From contig MNCI01038361.1 in assembly GCA_015680685.1 (NCBI GenBank), positions 90,346 to 154,345 of the forward strand: a stretch of 64,000 nucleotides of DNA, in the 5' to 3' direction. The position numbers and the translations under genes are program-made. Shown here piece by piece: positions 1-11,579 of the stretch; position 1 is the first letter of the stretch; every line of letters begins with the position of its first letter. The notes beneath the pieces are model-generated. The model made no database searches and was not told the DNA's origin. It was given only the letters and a program-made list of their open reading frames with translations. This DNA is from Gnetum montanum. Taxonomy: Eukaryota; Streptophyta; Gnetopsida; Gnetales; Gnetaceae.

Positions 1-20
1 AAATGGGCCGTGGGAAAGTC

Positions 21-36
21 AACGCTGGTCAGCGTT
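21..36. repeat. Short perfect palindrome (7-bp stem, 2-nt loop)
   Basis: The bases AACGCTG-GT-CAGCGTT form a perfect 7-bp stem. It lies beyond the downstream end of the Helitron genes (which read leftward), where a Helitron 3' hairpin would be expected. No CTRR terminus follows it on the minus strand, so assignment as the Helitron end is not supported. Confidence 0.4.
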
Positions 37-479
37 ACGCACAAAATATTAACGTTACCGATTTCTCACTGGTAATGGCCTATCGGCCAAACCAACAAAA
101 CATGGCATCTCCATCTTGGGCAAGTCATATACCATAAATGTTTTGTGGTTGATATGCTAATTATATAGACAAGTATAATAAAATTAACCTAAAAAAGATT
201 AGTTCAATTATATTTATTAAATTAGTTGTTAAAAAAGTAAGTTTTTAATTTTTTTATGACTAAACATATAATAATAATATTAATAATTTGTGTAAGTTCC
301 CGCAATGTAGCTTGTTTTTTTTCTCAAGTTGATGGATATGAGGATATTAGCGCCTTCTTTGATTCATTTATACTCTCATAGTTGTCATAAAAAATAAGGT
401 TAAGTCTCACAAATTAATTATTTTATTTAAATACATAAAATTACTCATCATTTTTGTAATTTTTTGTTTGTTTTTGGAA

Positions 480-1490
480 TGGTGGGATTAATGATAAGAC
501 CGCTATCATGAGATGTTATTACACTTTTGCCTAAGAAATCTTTTACATAAACATTTGAAATCATTACAAGTGAAGTTGATGTTGTATCTTTTTCAATAAT
601 TTCATAAAGTTTTTCCCCTTCTACATTTGCTAAGTGTCTTCATAATGTTACAATTATAGGCCCATCATTACTAGAATCATAATACAAATAAAATTTTAGA
701 GTTACTTAACTTCAACATATGCATATTTTAATAAAATAAGAAATACTTTTTTTTTACCTTGGATCTAGAACGTCTAATTGTCTTCTTTCAATTGATTGAT
801 CGTTTAGGTCCCTCTTTGATGTATTGATTGGACTTATTCCTACAAGTATCCAAATTAGATCTATATATGTACAAAAAAATATTAGTCTTGAAACATACAA
901 AATATATTATTTAATAATTAGCAAATTATAAAACAGAATACCTAGTTTCTCTACAGAGTTGATATACGAGTCTAAATTTTTGAGCTTTATGAAATTATAC
1001 TTATAATATGGAATTTCCCTAATCTATTTATTGGATTTTTTATAGTTTGTTTAATACCATCTCATAATCATATTTTGTTTTATTAAATTTGATGTTTTAT
1101 ATTTAAATTTTTTCTCCATGAATACGATATAAATTGCCTACATGTAAATTCTCATTTGTTAGCTTCACATCTTCATTGTAGGCTATAACTTGCATAAAAG
1201 ATTCCTATAAAAAGTAACAAGTTAGTAGCTATTAATGTTTAAATAAACTCTAATGAACATAGATATAAATAATTTAAAATGCTACTTGAGTATCCATTAT
1301 TTAATAAGTTTGGACCTTTTTTTACTATCTTTGGCATGTTCAAATGGTTTCATACCATTTTTGTAAATTATACAAACTTTGTAAACCCAATTTTTATTGT
1401 ATTGACCAAGAACAGATAATGCCATTAGACTAAGTGGAGCAACCATGAAGTTAATAGACACTATGTTATTAACATAATATTAGTTTTTCC
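480..1490 (-). pseudogene. RPA70-like single-stranded-DNA-binding protein, Helitron companion (decayed)
   Basis: Minus-strand translation gives blocks that line up with the large subunit of replication protein A. About 1440-1310 reads like the start of DNA-binding domain A (a Y-x-NWVYKV core followed by an ARG-like KDSKK stretch). About 1200-1100 reads as the VIAYNED and VGNLYRIHGEKI blocks of the same OB fold. About 860-760 reads as the start of domain B (DLIGILVGISPI, then RRQLDVLDP), and 690-540 as its IIVTLWRHLA strand. A GT splice donor follows the domain-B block near 757, so the blocks may be separate exons. Stops and frame changes rule out function. Plant Helitrons often carry RPA-like genes; the position just downstream of the Rep/helicase pseudogene on the same strand fits. 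RPA coats single-stranded DNA in replication; here the role would be in rolling-circle transposition. Identification is from motif pattern, not alignment. Confidence 0.65.
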
Positions 1491-1672
1491 CATAGCATAA
1501 ATAAATAAAAGATCATTTAATTTAACTAATATTTATTTACAAATTTTAAAATATTATAAATGAATTATTAAAAATTGTACCTATCACTATATATAGAATT
1601 AAGAGTGTACCTATCACAACATTTGAAAATTATTTTCTTCCTTTATTTTTCTTTGTGATAATTTTGATTTTT

Positions 1673-4600
1673 TCATTTCTTATACTGGTCATAGGAAATT
1701 ACATGGTAAATTTGGAGGCACGATAATGATCTAACACGAGAGTGCAACAATGACTAATCCAAGTTGCTATGTATGTATGTGTAATATCAATAATAGCTTT
1801 TTAAGTGTCATGCCTTATGATGTATGTATTGTAAGTCCTCCTACCAGTTTTAGTGGTAATTGTTTTGTTGAACCAAATTGTAGTGCCATTATTAGAACTA
1901 TTTGTCTTGAAGAAGACATGAATGATAGAAATTTCTTGCAAATAAGTGTATATTACAATTAAAAATTTTTTATTCTTGAATAGACATTTGGTTTTGACTT
2001 CTATTCATTAGTATTTAATAATTAGTACTTTTGATGTACATGTTCTTCTATAGATGTGTTCTATCATAATATTTTATCAAATAAAAAAACTGATGTAAAC
2101 TCATTCCATAACATATTACCAATACCTTTCGAGTAGTATGGTGCTATATCTTGAACTAGAGATAATTGAGCTATATCATGTGTGAAAATTATTGACCTAC
2201 CTCCAAAAGTTTCATTACAATGAAAAACTATTTATCATAGTTTTGCATCTATATCTTCTAATAACCTAGCTCCAATAAAGCTATACTCATTAACGAGAAT
2301 ATACTTTATGTCTCTAAAATCATTCTGCAACAAATGTAAAATAATAGTATTCTTACTTTCTTTTTTATTTTATGGATAGTTTCAAACTAGCATGAATTGT
2401 TTTTTCTTGAATATTAAAAGCTACAACACCTGTTGGAGCCATTATAAACACAAGCACTTTATTTTTGAAAATGCTAAAGTGGACATTTATTTCTTAATAA
2501 CATGAATTAGAAAATATTTTCCTTTGTGAACACTACCTTGTATTATTAATTTCAATGGCTTTAATGTCTTTTTTTTTGACTTTGAATATAATGGTTTTTA
2601 ATAATATTCACCACTTTTCATTGTTTGTCATTCAAAGTTTGTTGATAATTTATATTAGGTTGCATCATAATAGTAGCATTGGAACTTTTCAAAGAATTTA
2701 GAAATTGTAATGCATTTTCATGATCAATTCTGTTCCATTCATACTAAATGTCAATGTTTCTTAATCCTTACGTTGCTACTTCTATGTGATTTAAAACTTG
2801 TGTTGGTTGCAAACTTGATAAAATCTCTCATTTGTTTTGTACGTGATTTACATTTTTTATATAAACATCTTCATAATCTTCACAAATTTTATTTTCACTA
2901 GTTTTGCTTTTAGTAGTTATTATTTTAATTATTTATTCATGTACATTCTAGTTAGTTCTTATATGCTCTTTTGTTGTTTATATTTTTTTCTCATATATAT
3001 GAAATAGAATATAGAGCAATATTTGAATTCAATAATTCTCTAACCATTTTTCACAATTGTCAATTCATTTTTCTAAAAATATAGGATAAACTTGAAATAT
3101 TACTTTCTTTTGTCTTTGTTTCCATAACTTATTTGACTTTTTCTTTATTGTGAATAAGCTTTTTTATCATCTTGTAAAGGTTTAAACCACTCATGTCTAT
3201 TGGTCAATTCATGTATGCTTTTAAAATATCATTTTAATATGATTTTTCATTATTAGGTTCACTTGTAAGTATTTGTTTATATACTTGATTAGACAAATTA
3301 AAGTTTATAAAAATCCTATTACATTCTACTAAATGTAGTTCCCACAACATATGTGATACTTGTGCTCCTATATCTCTTTCAATTCATGTCTTAATTATCA
3401 AATTTTTGTAACTTTTTCCAATGTGATCTTCAAAGTTCTATAATTTTACAATTTTTTCTAAGTAGCGTATTTTGCTATGTACTTCACAACAACATGTTTT
3501 GAAAAAATAGGTTGTCAATCTATGTTAGCTCTCCATGTTTGAAGAATAAGTCTATGATGTTTGTTCAATCTATCATCATTTCTTAGTGGCTCATACATAA
3601 TTTCTTTTGACTCATAACTCTTGTATAACAATGAAGAGGTTTCACGAATAGGCCATAAAATTTTGTATCTACAAAGCATATGTAAACATAATATTAGAAT
3701 TTATTTCAATAGGTTTTTAGAGATATTTTTTAAATACCTATTTGATACATTTCTTGCACTATAATTTTTTATTTTTAATTGTAAGCAAGTATCCTTTCAA
3801 CATTTTCAATGTCTTTGAATTGAGTTAATTAGTTCTAGATAATCTTTGTCCATATATTAGGTGAATATTGCTTCCTTATCATAGGATGATAGGTGACAAA
3901 TATTTGAATTATTTTCTTGTATATATATTTATTTATAAAATTAATATCAAATATAATACAATATCAACATTAATAACAATGGAATGTACTTATTTCATAC
4001 CTCAAAAGATGACATTGCAGTGGAAAATTGAGGGTTCCATGCATGTATAAGATCATCTAAGAAAGTTTTTATCTTGTTGACTTCATCCTCATCATATCAA
4101 TTAATTGTGTCTATATTTGGAGGATATTCTATCCATAAACAACCATGTATGTAAGGAGATCCTCGATGTTGCCTTTCGTACCTTGACCAATAATCAATAA
4201 CTTTTATGTCTTTCTTTAAAATCTCTTTCATAAAAACTTGGTAATGGGAATACATATACTATGATACAACATGAGGGTTTTATATCATCATTTGTTATTT
4301 ACTTTGTTGTAAATCATTTTTGTTTGAAACTCTTGTCACATGTTTATGTAAGTTAAGCCAATGGATATCAGTAGCATTTAACGTGAAAATAATAATAGGA
4401 GATCCAATGTTATTCAACATTGATATCAACTCTAAGCAACATTTTGACTAGTAAGCTTGTGTACCTCACAAAGTAGAACTAAATCATACAATCTCATTAG
4501 TGAAACTCTTGGATCCTTACATAATAATTCTTTTAACTCATTGATATGCATTGACATTTGATTTAAATTCCTTTTAATAAAAATTGAGGCTATGTTTTAT

Positions 4601-5842
4601 GCACGATGTCTCCTAATCATGTTAAAAATATAGTACCTAAACCTAGGATGTCTTGCAAATCTTCCATCTTTATATTATAGAAGATGTTTTGCATATTCAT
4701 GTAATTGAACTTGCCTAGTTCTTAAGTCATAAAAATCACATTTTCCTATAGGAAAGAGAGTAGGGAAGGCCATATCAAATAAGCTAGGACAAAAATATTC
4801 ATTTGATGGAGTTTCATCCATTGTTGGTCAATTAATACTTTCTACAATTTCAATTTTATGTAAGTTAAGCCAATCTTGAATGATATCATTCTCCATTTTA
4901 GAGTCAATTGTATTCATAATTATAGATGATGTAAGTAAAATTTCATCATAAAGTTCTTCATGATTATTATTATTTATTAAATTTGATTCAATGATATTTG
5001 ATTCATCTTGTAATCCATTAATATTAATTATTTAAACTTTATTAGTGAATCTTACATAATTGTTTTTTTGGAAGTTCTTCAATACTTTCCAAATCTATTT
5101 CAACATCTTGGTTACACTTATCATTATGAATTTTAAATTCTAATGCTACTAGTACTCTTTCTTTGTTGACAATAAAATGATATGTTCAACCAATATGATC
5201 TTATCTTTGAATAATAACCAATGATAACTCTTGTAATTGTAGAAGAAGGTTTTTTTGCTACTTCTTCTACATGTTCTGGAAAGCTTATTGTATGACCTCT
5301 ATATTTTAGTTGACCTCCACAAGCCTGTGTAACTTGAATTATGAGATTGAACCTCGCAATTAACATTTTTTCAACTTGGGTTAACATGTAAAGTTCACAT
5401 GGTTGTTCTCCAGGATTCATATTATTTGATATAGAAAACGTTTAGGATACTTGTCTTTTTGAAATCTTTGACATTCCAATATGTTATTTTTTGTCCTACT
5501 TAACATCACAAACTTTCTTTTATTACATATTTTACATTCAAATTCATTTGGAACAGTTTGTAGACTATTTTGATATCTTAATTCAAAATTTTTAATATTT
5601 TATTTGTCTTCATATTTAAAATTTTTCAAATTTTTTGAAAACTTATTTCTCACATGGTTTCGTTGAGTTCATATAGTTTTTTATTCTATTGATATAACAT
5701 TATTTAGTTTAATCTCTTCACTTTCCATTGGCATAAAGGATGAGTTGTCATTAGTGTGAGTTACTAATTTTTGTCATTTTTTAAAATTTGCTTTATAATT
5801 TGTTTCATACTTTATTAATGCTTCTAATTCTTCATTATTCAT
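1673..5842 (-). pseudogene. Helitron Rep/PIF1-type helicase (RepHel), inactivated
   Basis: This is a rolling-circle transposase remnant of about 1,390 codons, a usual Helitron length. The ATG at 5842-5840 (MNNEELEALIKYE) is the chosen start. Domains in order: a C-x2-C zinc-binding segment (about 5530-5470); the conserved block from 5420 (MNPGEQPCELYMLTQVEKML, then CGGQLKYRGH); the Rep N-domain block near 4720-4600 (YKDGRFARHPRFRY); the HUH region near 4190-4120 (QHRGSPYIHGCLW); then the PIF1 helicase at about 2650-1690, with APTGVVAFNI, a Walker B-like NEYSFIG, FGGRSII, a TIH motif and VALSCVRSLS. The HUH motif has Tyr for its first His. The P-loop reads GSVHKGKY and lacks the Ser/Thr. Walker B has Asn for Asp. 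Several in-frame stops and shifts are present. The terminal stop is at 1675-1673. The family nicks and unwinds DNA in the nucleus; this copy could not. Confidence 0.85.
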
Positions 5843-8603
5843 GCTATTTCTTTTTCTTTGTTTATATACATAAAAATATTCTACTCTTTTAGCACACATA
5901 CCATTATTTGAAATTTTACTCTTACTATAGAAAAAGAAGAAGAAATAATATCAACAATTTATAATGCTATAAACTAAACAGTGTTATTTGTAATAATTGA
6001 AGATCAAAATTTCATTCTATTAGAAATATTTCCTTACTACATATCTAGTTTTGTTTATGTTTAACTATATTATTAATTAAAATTATGTTTAGAAGTTTAT
6101 AATCCAAATATTCGTAGCCCTAATAACTTATATCACCTACAATATTTCACTAAAAAACTATTGTATTAAAAAAATAATTTTTACAAATGAAATAATATAA
6201 CTACAAGTATAATGAATCACATAACGTGAAAAAAGTATAGTAAAAAATGATGAAGAAATATAACATGGTGGTAATTTACAATAGCCTCCCTAAGACGTTG
6301 CCTTTCAAACAAAGCTTAACCATAGTATTTCAATCATGTTTCCAAAGCAAAAACAGCTTGTCCCGTTTGACCTAGTAAAGAAAAATTAAAAAAAACAAAA
6401 ACACACACACACACAGACAATCCTACACATGCTAAAATACCCTAGTCCCAATCCTTAAAAAATATTTTCCAAAAAGGAAGAAGAAGAAAGAAACAACTCT
6501 AGGCTAAGGAAGAACAGGCATCCATGCCATGGATTGCCATGTTGGCACAATTGAGATCATCAACTACATGTCGATCAATGGTCGAAATCTCCTCCTGAAA
6601 TCCCAATGAATCAAACTCTCCCAACATCTAAAAAGCATAAACAAAACTTCTCTACAAATACATATCAAATTTCATTTTCCCTAGTGCGTTCAACAATTTC
6701 AGAGAAAAAGAAATTACAATGAGAGAATGTATCTCAATTTACAAATTCCTTTTACAATGAAGTACAATACAAAAATTCCAAGAAATAATGTGACAATTCA
6801 AGTATTTAAAAAGAATAGATTATATATGCTTATATATTGATAATGCTTGCACTCATCTCATTCATACCGAAGAGATTGAAGTCTTCTTATAGCCTCAAAG
6901 TTTGCAAAAATACGTCAGAATTTGTGCAACGGCTACTAATGACTAGTGTAGACATCTTTGAGATTGGGACATCTCTTTGAATTTTGCTTCAATTTTGTGG
7001 AGACATCTCTTTGAAAAGTGGAACATCTCTTAGGAGACAAAAACTTGATCATGACATGTGGTTAACTAGAATTCACATGAATAACTTAATATGATAAAAA
7101 TGAAAAAGGAAAGATACATCACAAATCATGATGATAGATTATAATCTAACCATGACTTCTAATTATTATGAAAATTCACAATGGTAAAATCAACAATGGA
7201 GACTTGACCATGAGCTCATCATGGCTCATGGTGATTGACCATGACTACACCATGACTCATCATGTTTTAAGGTTTTAGAAATAGAGATGGAAAAATGCAT
7301 AGCATGGCTAAAGGGAGACCACAACCTTGCCATGACTCATGGTGGATGACCATGACTTATAGTGAATGCCAACAATCATACCATGTTTTTTGTTGAATTA
7401 TGCATACTAAATTTTTTTGAAAAAAGTTTAAAATAGCAAAAAGAGACATATAAATGATCACCAATTAACAAGGAAGATTGGGGACATAGAAAATAAGGCT
7501 CAACAAGTGTAATTAACACATCAAACTAGGTTAAAAGTGATCAATAAGGCATTGACATCACAAAGGGATTCAAACATTAAGAGGATCTATATAAAAACTT
7601 CCAAAATGGTGAAGACTCGAAATCTCATGAAATAGCCAGAACCTAATAGAACCTATGTTAAGAAAAACATAATGAAAGCCTAACACTAGTCAAATGAGCA
7701 ATACCAATGACCCAAAATAGTTGGTAAATTAATTCTCTAAAAACCCTTAAAATCAAAAATCAATGAATCACATAAAATTATAGCAAAAAGAAACAAAACA
7801 TTATACATAAAAATGTAGTATTAGCATGTGCAAAGCAAGACCCAAATCCCAAAAAAATGTTTTATAGATTTGAGAGGATTAAATAATACCAAACCCTTGC
7901 TAAATTTGCATAGAAGCCTACGATGTGATGTGAATAGGAATAGTACTAAGATTATTCACCCTAAATATTGAAGCACAAATCCACTACAAAATATAAAACT
8001 TAACCATGAACTCTTGTGATGCCACACTCATGGACCAACAAAGATCCATACAGTTCCATAAGCCTTTAATCTAGTGGCACTTCAACATCTAAAAAATTGG
8101 ATGTCAAATTGGCTAATTAAATGGGGTGTGGGATTTTTATGAAAAATCACAAAAAGAATCCATCATAACACAACTAGCTAATTTTATAAAAACTAAGACT
8201 TCAAAAAATAAATCTATCACAAAAATCTCATGTAAAGTATGTAACCTCCCATAAAGCCAAAAGCATGCCAAAACCATGAGATAAGAAAATAACATATGCT
8301 ACATGAATTTTAATTATTAAAATAAAATAAAATGCTAACACAAAAATTATCCATGTTATCACATGTCCATGCTATGCCCATATCATAACCTCAATGAGAA
8401 TTTACCAAAAATCATCCATTGCATTAGTACACACTAGCTAAAAATAATAATACTTAATTGAAATATTACATAAAAATTAAAATACACCTAAACATAAAAT
8501 ATGAAGTTGGAAAAATCTATCTAGCCAACAACATAACCAAAGAAAAACATAACATTCAAGCACCACAAGAACAAAGCATAAGGACAAACATACTAACAAG
8601 AAC
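5843..8603. other. AT-rich non-coding stretch, probably LTR body on the minus strand
   Basis: No reliable coding sequence. A short CA run lies at about 6394-6416. Motifs of the type AGACATCT(T/C)T recur at 6940-7030 and resemble those at 36370-36480. The right-hand end at 8626 looks like a minus-oriented LTR start, so much of this interval may be U3-R-U5 of that element; I could not find its left end. Confidence 0.35.
7195..7370. repeat. Irregular repeats of CCATGACTCAT / CATGGTG
   Basis: About eight loosely spaced copies of ACCATGA(C) and CATGACTCATGGTG-like units, some inverted to each other, for example CATGAGCTCATCATGGCTCATGG. The array is imperfect and lies inside the presumed LTR body. 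Confidence 0.5.
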
Positions 8604-8642
8604 ATCCAAAAATAGGGGTTGTTACATCCTCCTCCCTTAAGA
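8604..8642 (-). repeat. 3' LTR edge and polypurine tract of a chromovirus-like gypsy element
   Basis: On the minus strand the sequence reads as a purine run (AAGGGAGGAGGA) directly followed by TGTAACAACCCC. That junction is typical of the polypurine tract and 3' LTR start of Tekay/Del-type Ty3 elements. The LTR edge is at 8626 and the LTR would extend to the left. The internal part to the right survives for under about 100 bp before copia sequence begins. Confidence 0.5.
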
Positions 8643-8799
8643 GTCTTCCTCTTGGAAGATCTTACGATGAGATGAAGACATAACGAACTTAAGCTTTTAA
8701 ACTAAAGGTTAAAAGTTCAAAATAATTTCAAACTATGAGTACAAAGACATGACCATCTAGAACAAATGCTGAAAAACAATTCTAAAATAATAACTACTA

Positions 8800-9335
8800 A
8801 ATTAAATATCATCAACTTAGCATATTCAGCTCTTTCTCTGAAACCAAATAATGTAGAAGAGTCCTTAGAAATAAAAACTTGGAAAGAAGTCATGGACAAA
8901 GAATACAAAGCTATTGTAAAAAAAAAAAAAAAACAAAACATGGGAATTGCTTGATAAATCAAAAGGAAAGAATCTAATTGATTACAAGTGGCTATACAAA
9001 ACCAAATTTATTGAAAAGGATGAAGTCATAAAATATAAAGAAAAAATTGTAGTAAGAGGATTCAAACAAAAAAAACATAGAAAATAAGAAAATTTTACTC
9101 TAGTTGTAAGATTTAAAACTATTAAAGTCATCTTCTTAGTTACTACTTATCATTAACTTAAACTCAAAATGGATGTAAACTTAGCCTTCCTAAATGATAA
9201 TATTAATGAAGAAGTATATAATTATCAAGTAGAAGGATACACCATCAAAGGAAAGGAGGAAAAAGTTTCCAAATTAAGGAAAGCACTATATGACCTAAAA
9301 CAAGCCCATAAGGCTTGGTTTCATAAAAATAATGT
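8800..9335 (+). pseudogene. Ty1/copia reverse transcriptase N-terminal fragment
   Basis: Three broken frames together give the start of a copia reverse transcriptase. WKEVMDKEYKAI is at about 8881-8917. A stretch equivalent to the usual IDYKWLYKTKF and GFKQK blocks is at 8977-9075. MDVNLAFLNDNINEEVYNYQ is at 9169-9228, and ALYDLKQAHKAW ends near 9320. A 16-base A run near 8920 and stops near 9087 and 9153 break the frame. The catalytic YVDD region and everything after it are missing; sequence past 9335 is unrelated. It resembles the family-I copia fragment at 20.1-22.0 kb (EGY-x-IKGKE), so it is probably a truncated relative. Confidence 0.75.
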
Positions 9336-10827
9336 GTTTTACCCACTTTTTCTAATACTTTGGCAATCAAGAGAAGTGTGGTTTTGACATTATCACATCC
9401 ACTTCTACCATTAAAATGCCTCCTCATCCCCTTTCCCTGCATGATAGGAATCTTGCCAGTTTTGATCAATGGGATTTATCATACAAAATGTAGTATAATA
9501 TGGAAGTAAGCTTCAAAGTTGATGTTGATTAAATCACTAAGAACACTTGTGTACATTTTTGAATTTAATAAATATAAAAAAGGTTATAATACATATGATA
9601 CAAATGAAAACATGTGTTACCATGGTGGGAGATAGATAAAATATTTATAATTTTATATTTTATCATTTTTATGGATTTTACAAATATAAGAATAAAAAAT
9701 ATAAACATGCACACATTACAATACCTCTTGGGGAAAGGTGTAATGCTCGTGTTGTAATTCCTCTTGGGGATAAATGCAACACAACACATGAAGTGTAATA
9801 AAAATGATTCTTAGTCACAACCTCGATGGTCCAACACCATGTCATATAGTTATGACCTTCTTGGATAAAGATGAATCATTGTAGCTCTATGAAACATAAA
9901 TGAAACAAATATTTTTGGTTTTTTAATATTTTAAGACATGAATAGCATAGAACAAGTGGAAAACCATGAGCTTTATTTATTATGCAAACACTAGACTTTG
10001 AATCACCTAAATGATTCTAGGCTATATAAGCAAGGTAGAACTTTGATAGTGTTTAGCTACATTTGTGAATGCAACAACTCAAAATACATACATAATGAGG
10101 ATAAAAATTAACTTACCCAAGGGAGGAAGAGATATTCATACAAATTGGATACCAAATGTCAAGATGAAATAAATGATATATCTATCATGTGTGTAAGAGC
10201 TCATCCTAGGTATTTATAGTTTTTGTGAAATAATGGAAGAGGTTTGCCAATGCTTGGACATCAATGAAGGTTTATCAACGTTGCTCGAGCTAATCCTAAT
10301 CACATCAAAGATTAGGAAGGCTAAATCAAGCCTAGCAGAGGGTGTGTTAATGCTCCTACACTGATGCAAGCAATGCATTTGCATGAAAATGGAATCATCC
10401 TAAATAGATTTGAATTATCCACACAACCTTGAAGTTTTACATAGGGGATTAGGATGCATCTCAAGAGACCAAGAACCTTGACCAAACATGCTAGAATGAT
10501 TTCTCTAGCACATGGTTAGTAATGGGTGGACTAGAGTTAAAGAGAACTAAGGGTAGGATGGACGCTCTAAGATTTTGTGAGTTTAGTCCAAATATGGAAG
10601 ATGCCATGGTTTTTCCAATGTTCAATAGAAAGTGAGTGAGGTTGTGGGGAAAAAAATATATTGCCAATGTAAGGCATCTCTTGGAAGAGCTTGTTATTGG
10701 TATCCACAAATCCCACCACAATAAGCCTACCATGCATCAAAAACATGAACTTGGTGGCCTGTAGATTATTATGCAATGCCACGATGCCATCCACAGTGAA
10801 ATCGATGTGTGCAAGGGTCAAGCCCTA
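9336..10827. other. Unassigned AT-rich stretch between element fragments
   Basis: No recognisable gene or repeat boundary. Two imperfect copies of a CCTCTTGGGGA-(A/T)AA-x-TG-x-AA motif lie at 9723-9780. Minus-strand open frames at 9245-9469 and 10491-10821 reach 74-84 codons but match no family I know. Confidence 0.4.
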
Positions 10828-11075
10828 TGTTGATGCGAAAATTTGAGTTGTAAAGGCACACTAACGCACAACAACTATGAAGTGCTCAATTTTACAAGGT
10901 TATTGCCCAAGGCACCTTGCTTAGGGCATGGCTAGATTGGGAATAGTCTATAGTGGGAGAGGAAATGTGGTTGATAAATGATTAACTTAAATTTGAGAAA
11001 ATTTAAGAAGCAAACTTAAAGTAGAGAATAGAATAGAAAATTAAAGTTATATATTAAAATATAACTAAAAATGAT
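10828..11075 (-). repeat. 3' LTR, U5 side, of the 10.8-20.1 kb gypsy element
   Basis: Alignable with 19875-20090. Shared blocks include AAAGGCACACTAA, AGTGCTCGATTT/AATTTTACAAGGTTA, GGGAATAGTCT and AAATGATTAACTTAAATTTGA. The rest of the LTR continues to the right, but its U3 boundary is not visible because the partner LTR is truncated. Confidence 0.7.
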
Positions 11076-11562
11076 GTTTTGGTAACATGCAAGAGTAGAA
11101 CATTGAAATGATAGAGATGAAAAAGGAGAAGGAAGTGAATGGGAACTTAGTGGATCACTCAATAATCCATGCACCTTGATTTTTCTACACCTCCTCCTGT
11201 AGGTCTCACAATATGACTAAGTTGTCCAAGTCAACTACCTCATTCATCCTTTTAGATCTTGTAGGTGAGTGATGGATAACTCCTTCCCATCTAGAACACT
11301 ACCGCAATCCTTTTGCTAGTTTATTTCATGATCAAAATTAAGGGAGACCTTGTCTAATCTCTTAGAGAGCTTCACCTCAATGGACTCTTGATTACAAGTA
11401 GAAGTAGGAGTAGTGTTTGGCTATGGTGAAAAAGCAAGGTATACGAAGGGGAAGAAGGGAGAGAGTGTACTAGAGAAGAAGTAGAAGTAGGAATAGAAGA
11501 AGAAGCTTGATGACCTCTATTTGGTTTCTTACTCTCCTTGCCCTTCTAGCTACATGAGGAGG

Positions 11563-11571
11563 CCTTATATA
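11563..11571 (-). promoter_or_regulatory. TATA box in the 3' LTR
   Basis: Minus-strand TATATAAGG in the context GCCCTATATAAGGCCTCCTC. It is about 740 bp upstream (on the minus strand) of the U5 end at 10828, so it is well placed to be the LTR promoter. Confidence 0.45.
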
Positions 11572-11579
11572 GGGCTTTC

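Noticed and set aside
21-36. Palindrome as Helitron 3' terminus
   Set aside because: No CTRR end follows at the usual distance on the minus strand; kept only as a palindrome.
9245-9469. Minus-strand frame with KIPIMQGKGMRRHFNGRSGCDN
   Set aside because: It looks protein-like, but I cannot place it in a family, it has stops just upstream, and it overlaps the copia RT on the other strand. Left unassigned.
10567-10821. Minus-strand 84-codon frame beside the gypsy LTR
   Set aside because: No recognisable domain; an overlapping frame at 10491-10733 is equally long. Too weak to call a gene.
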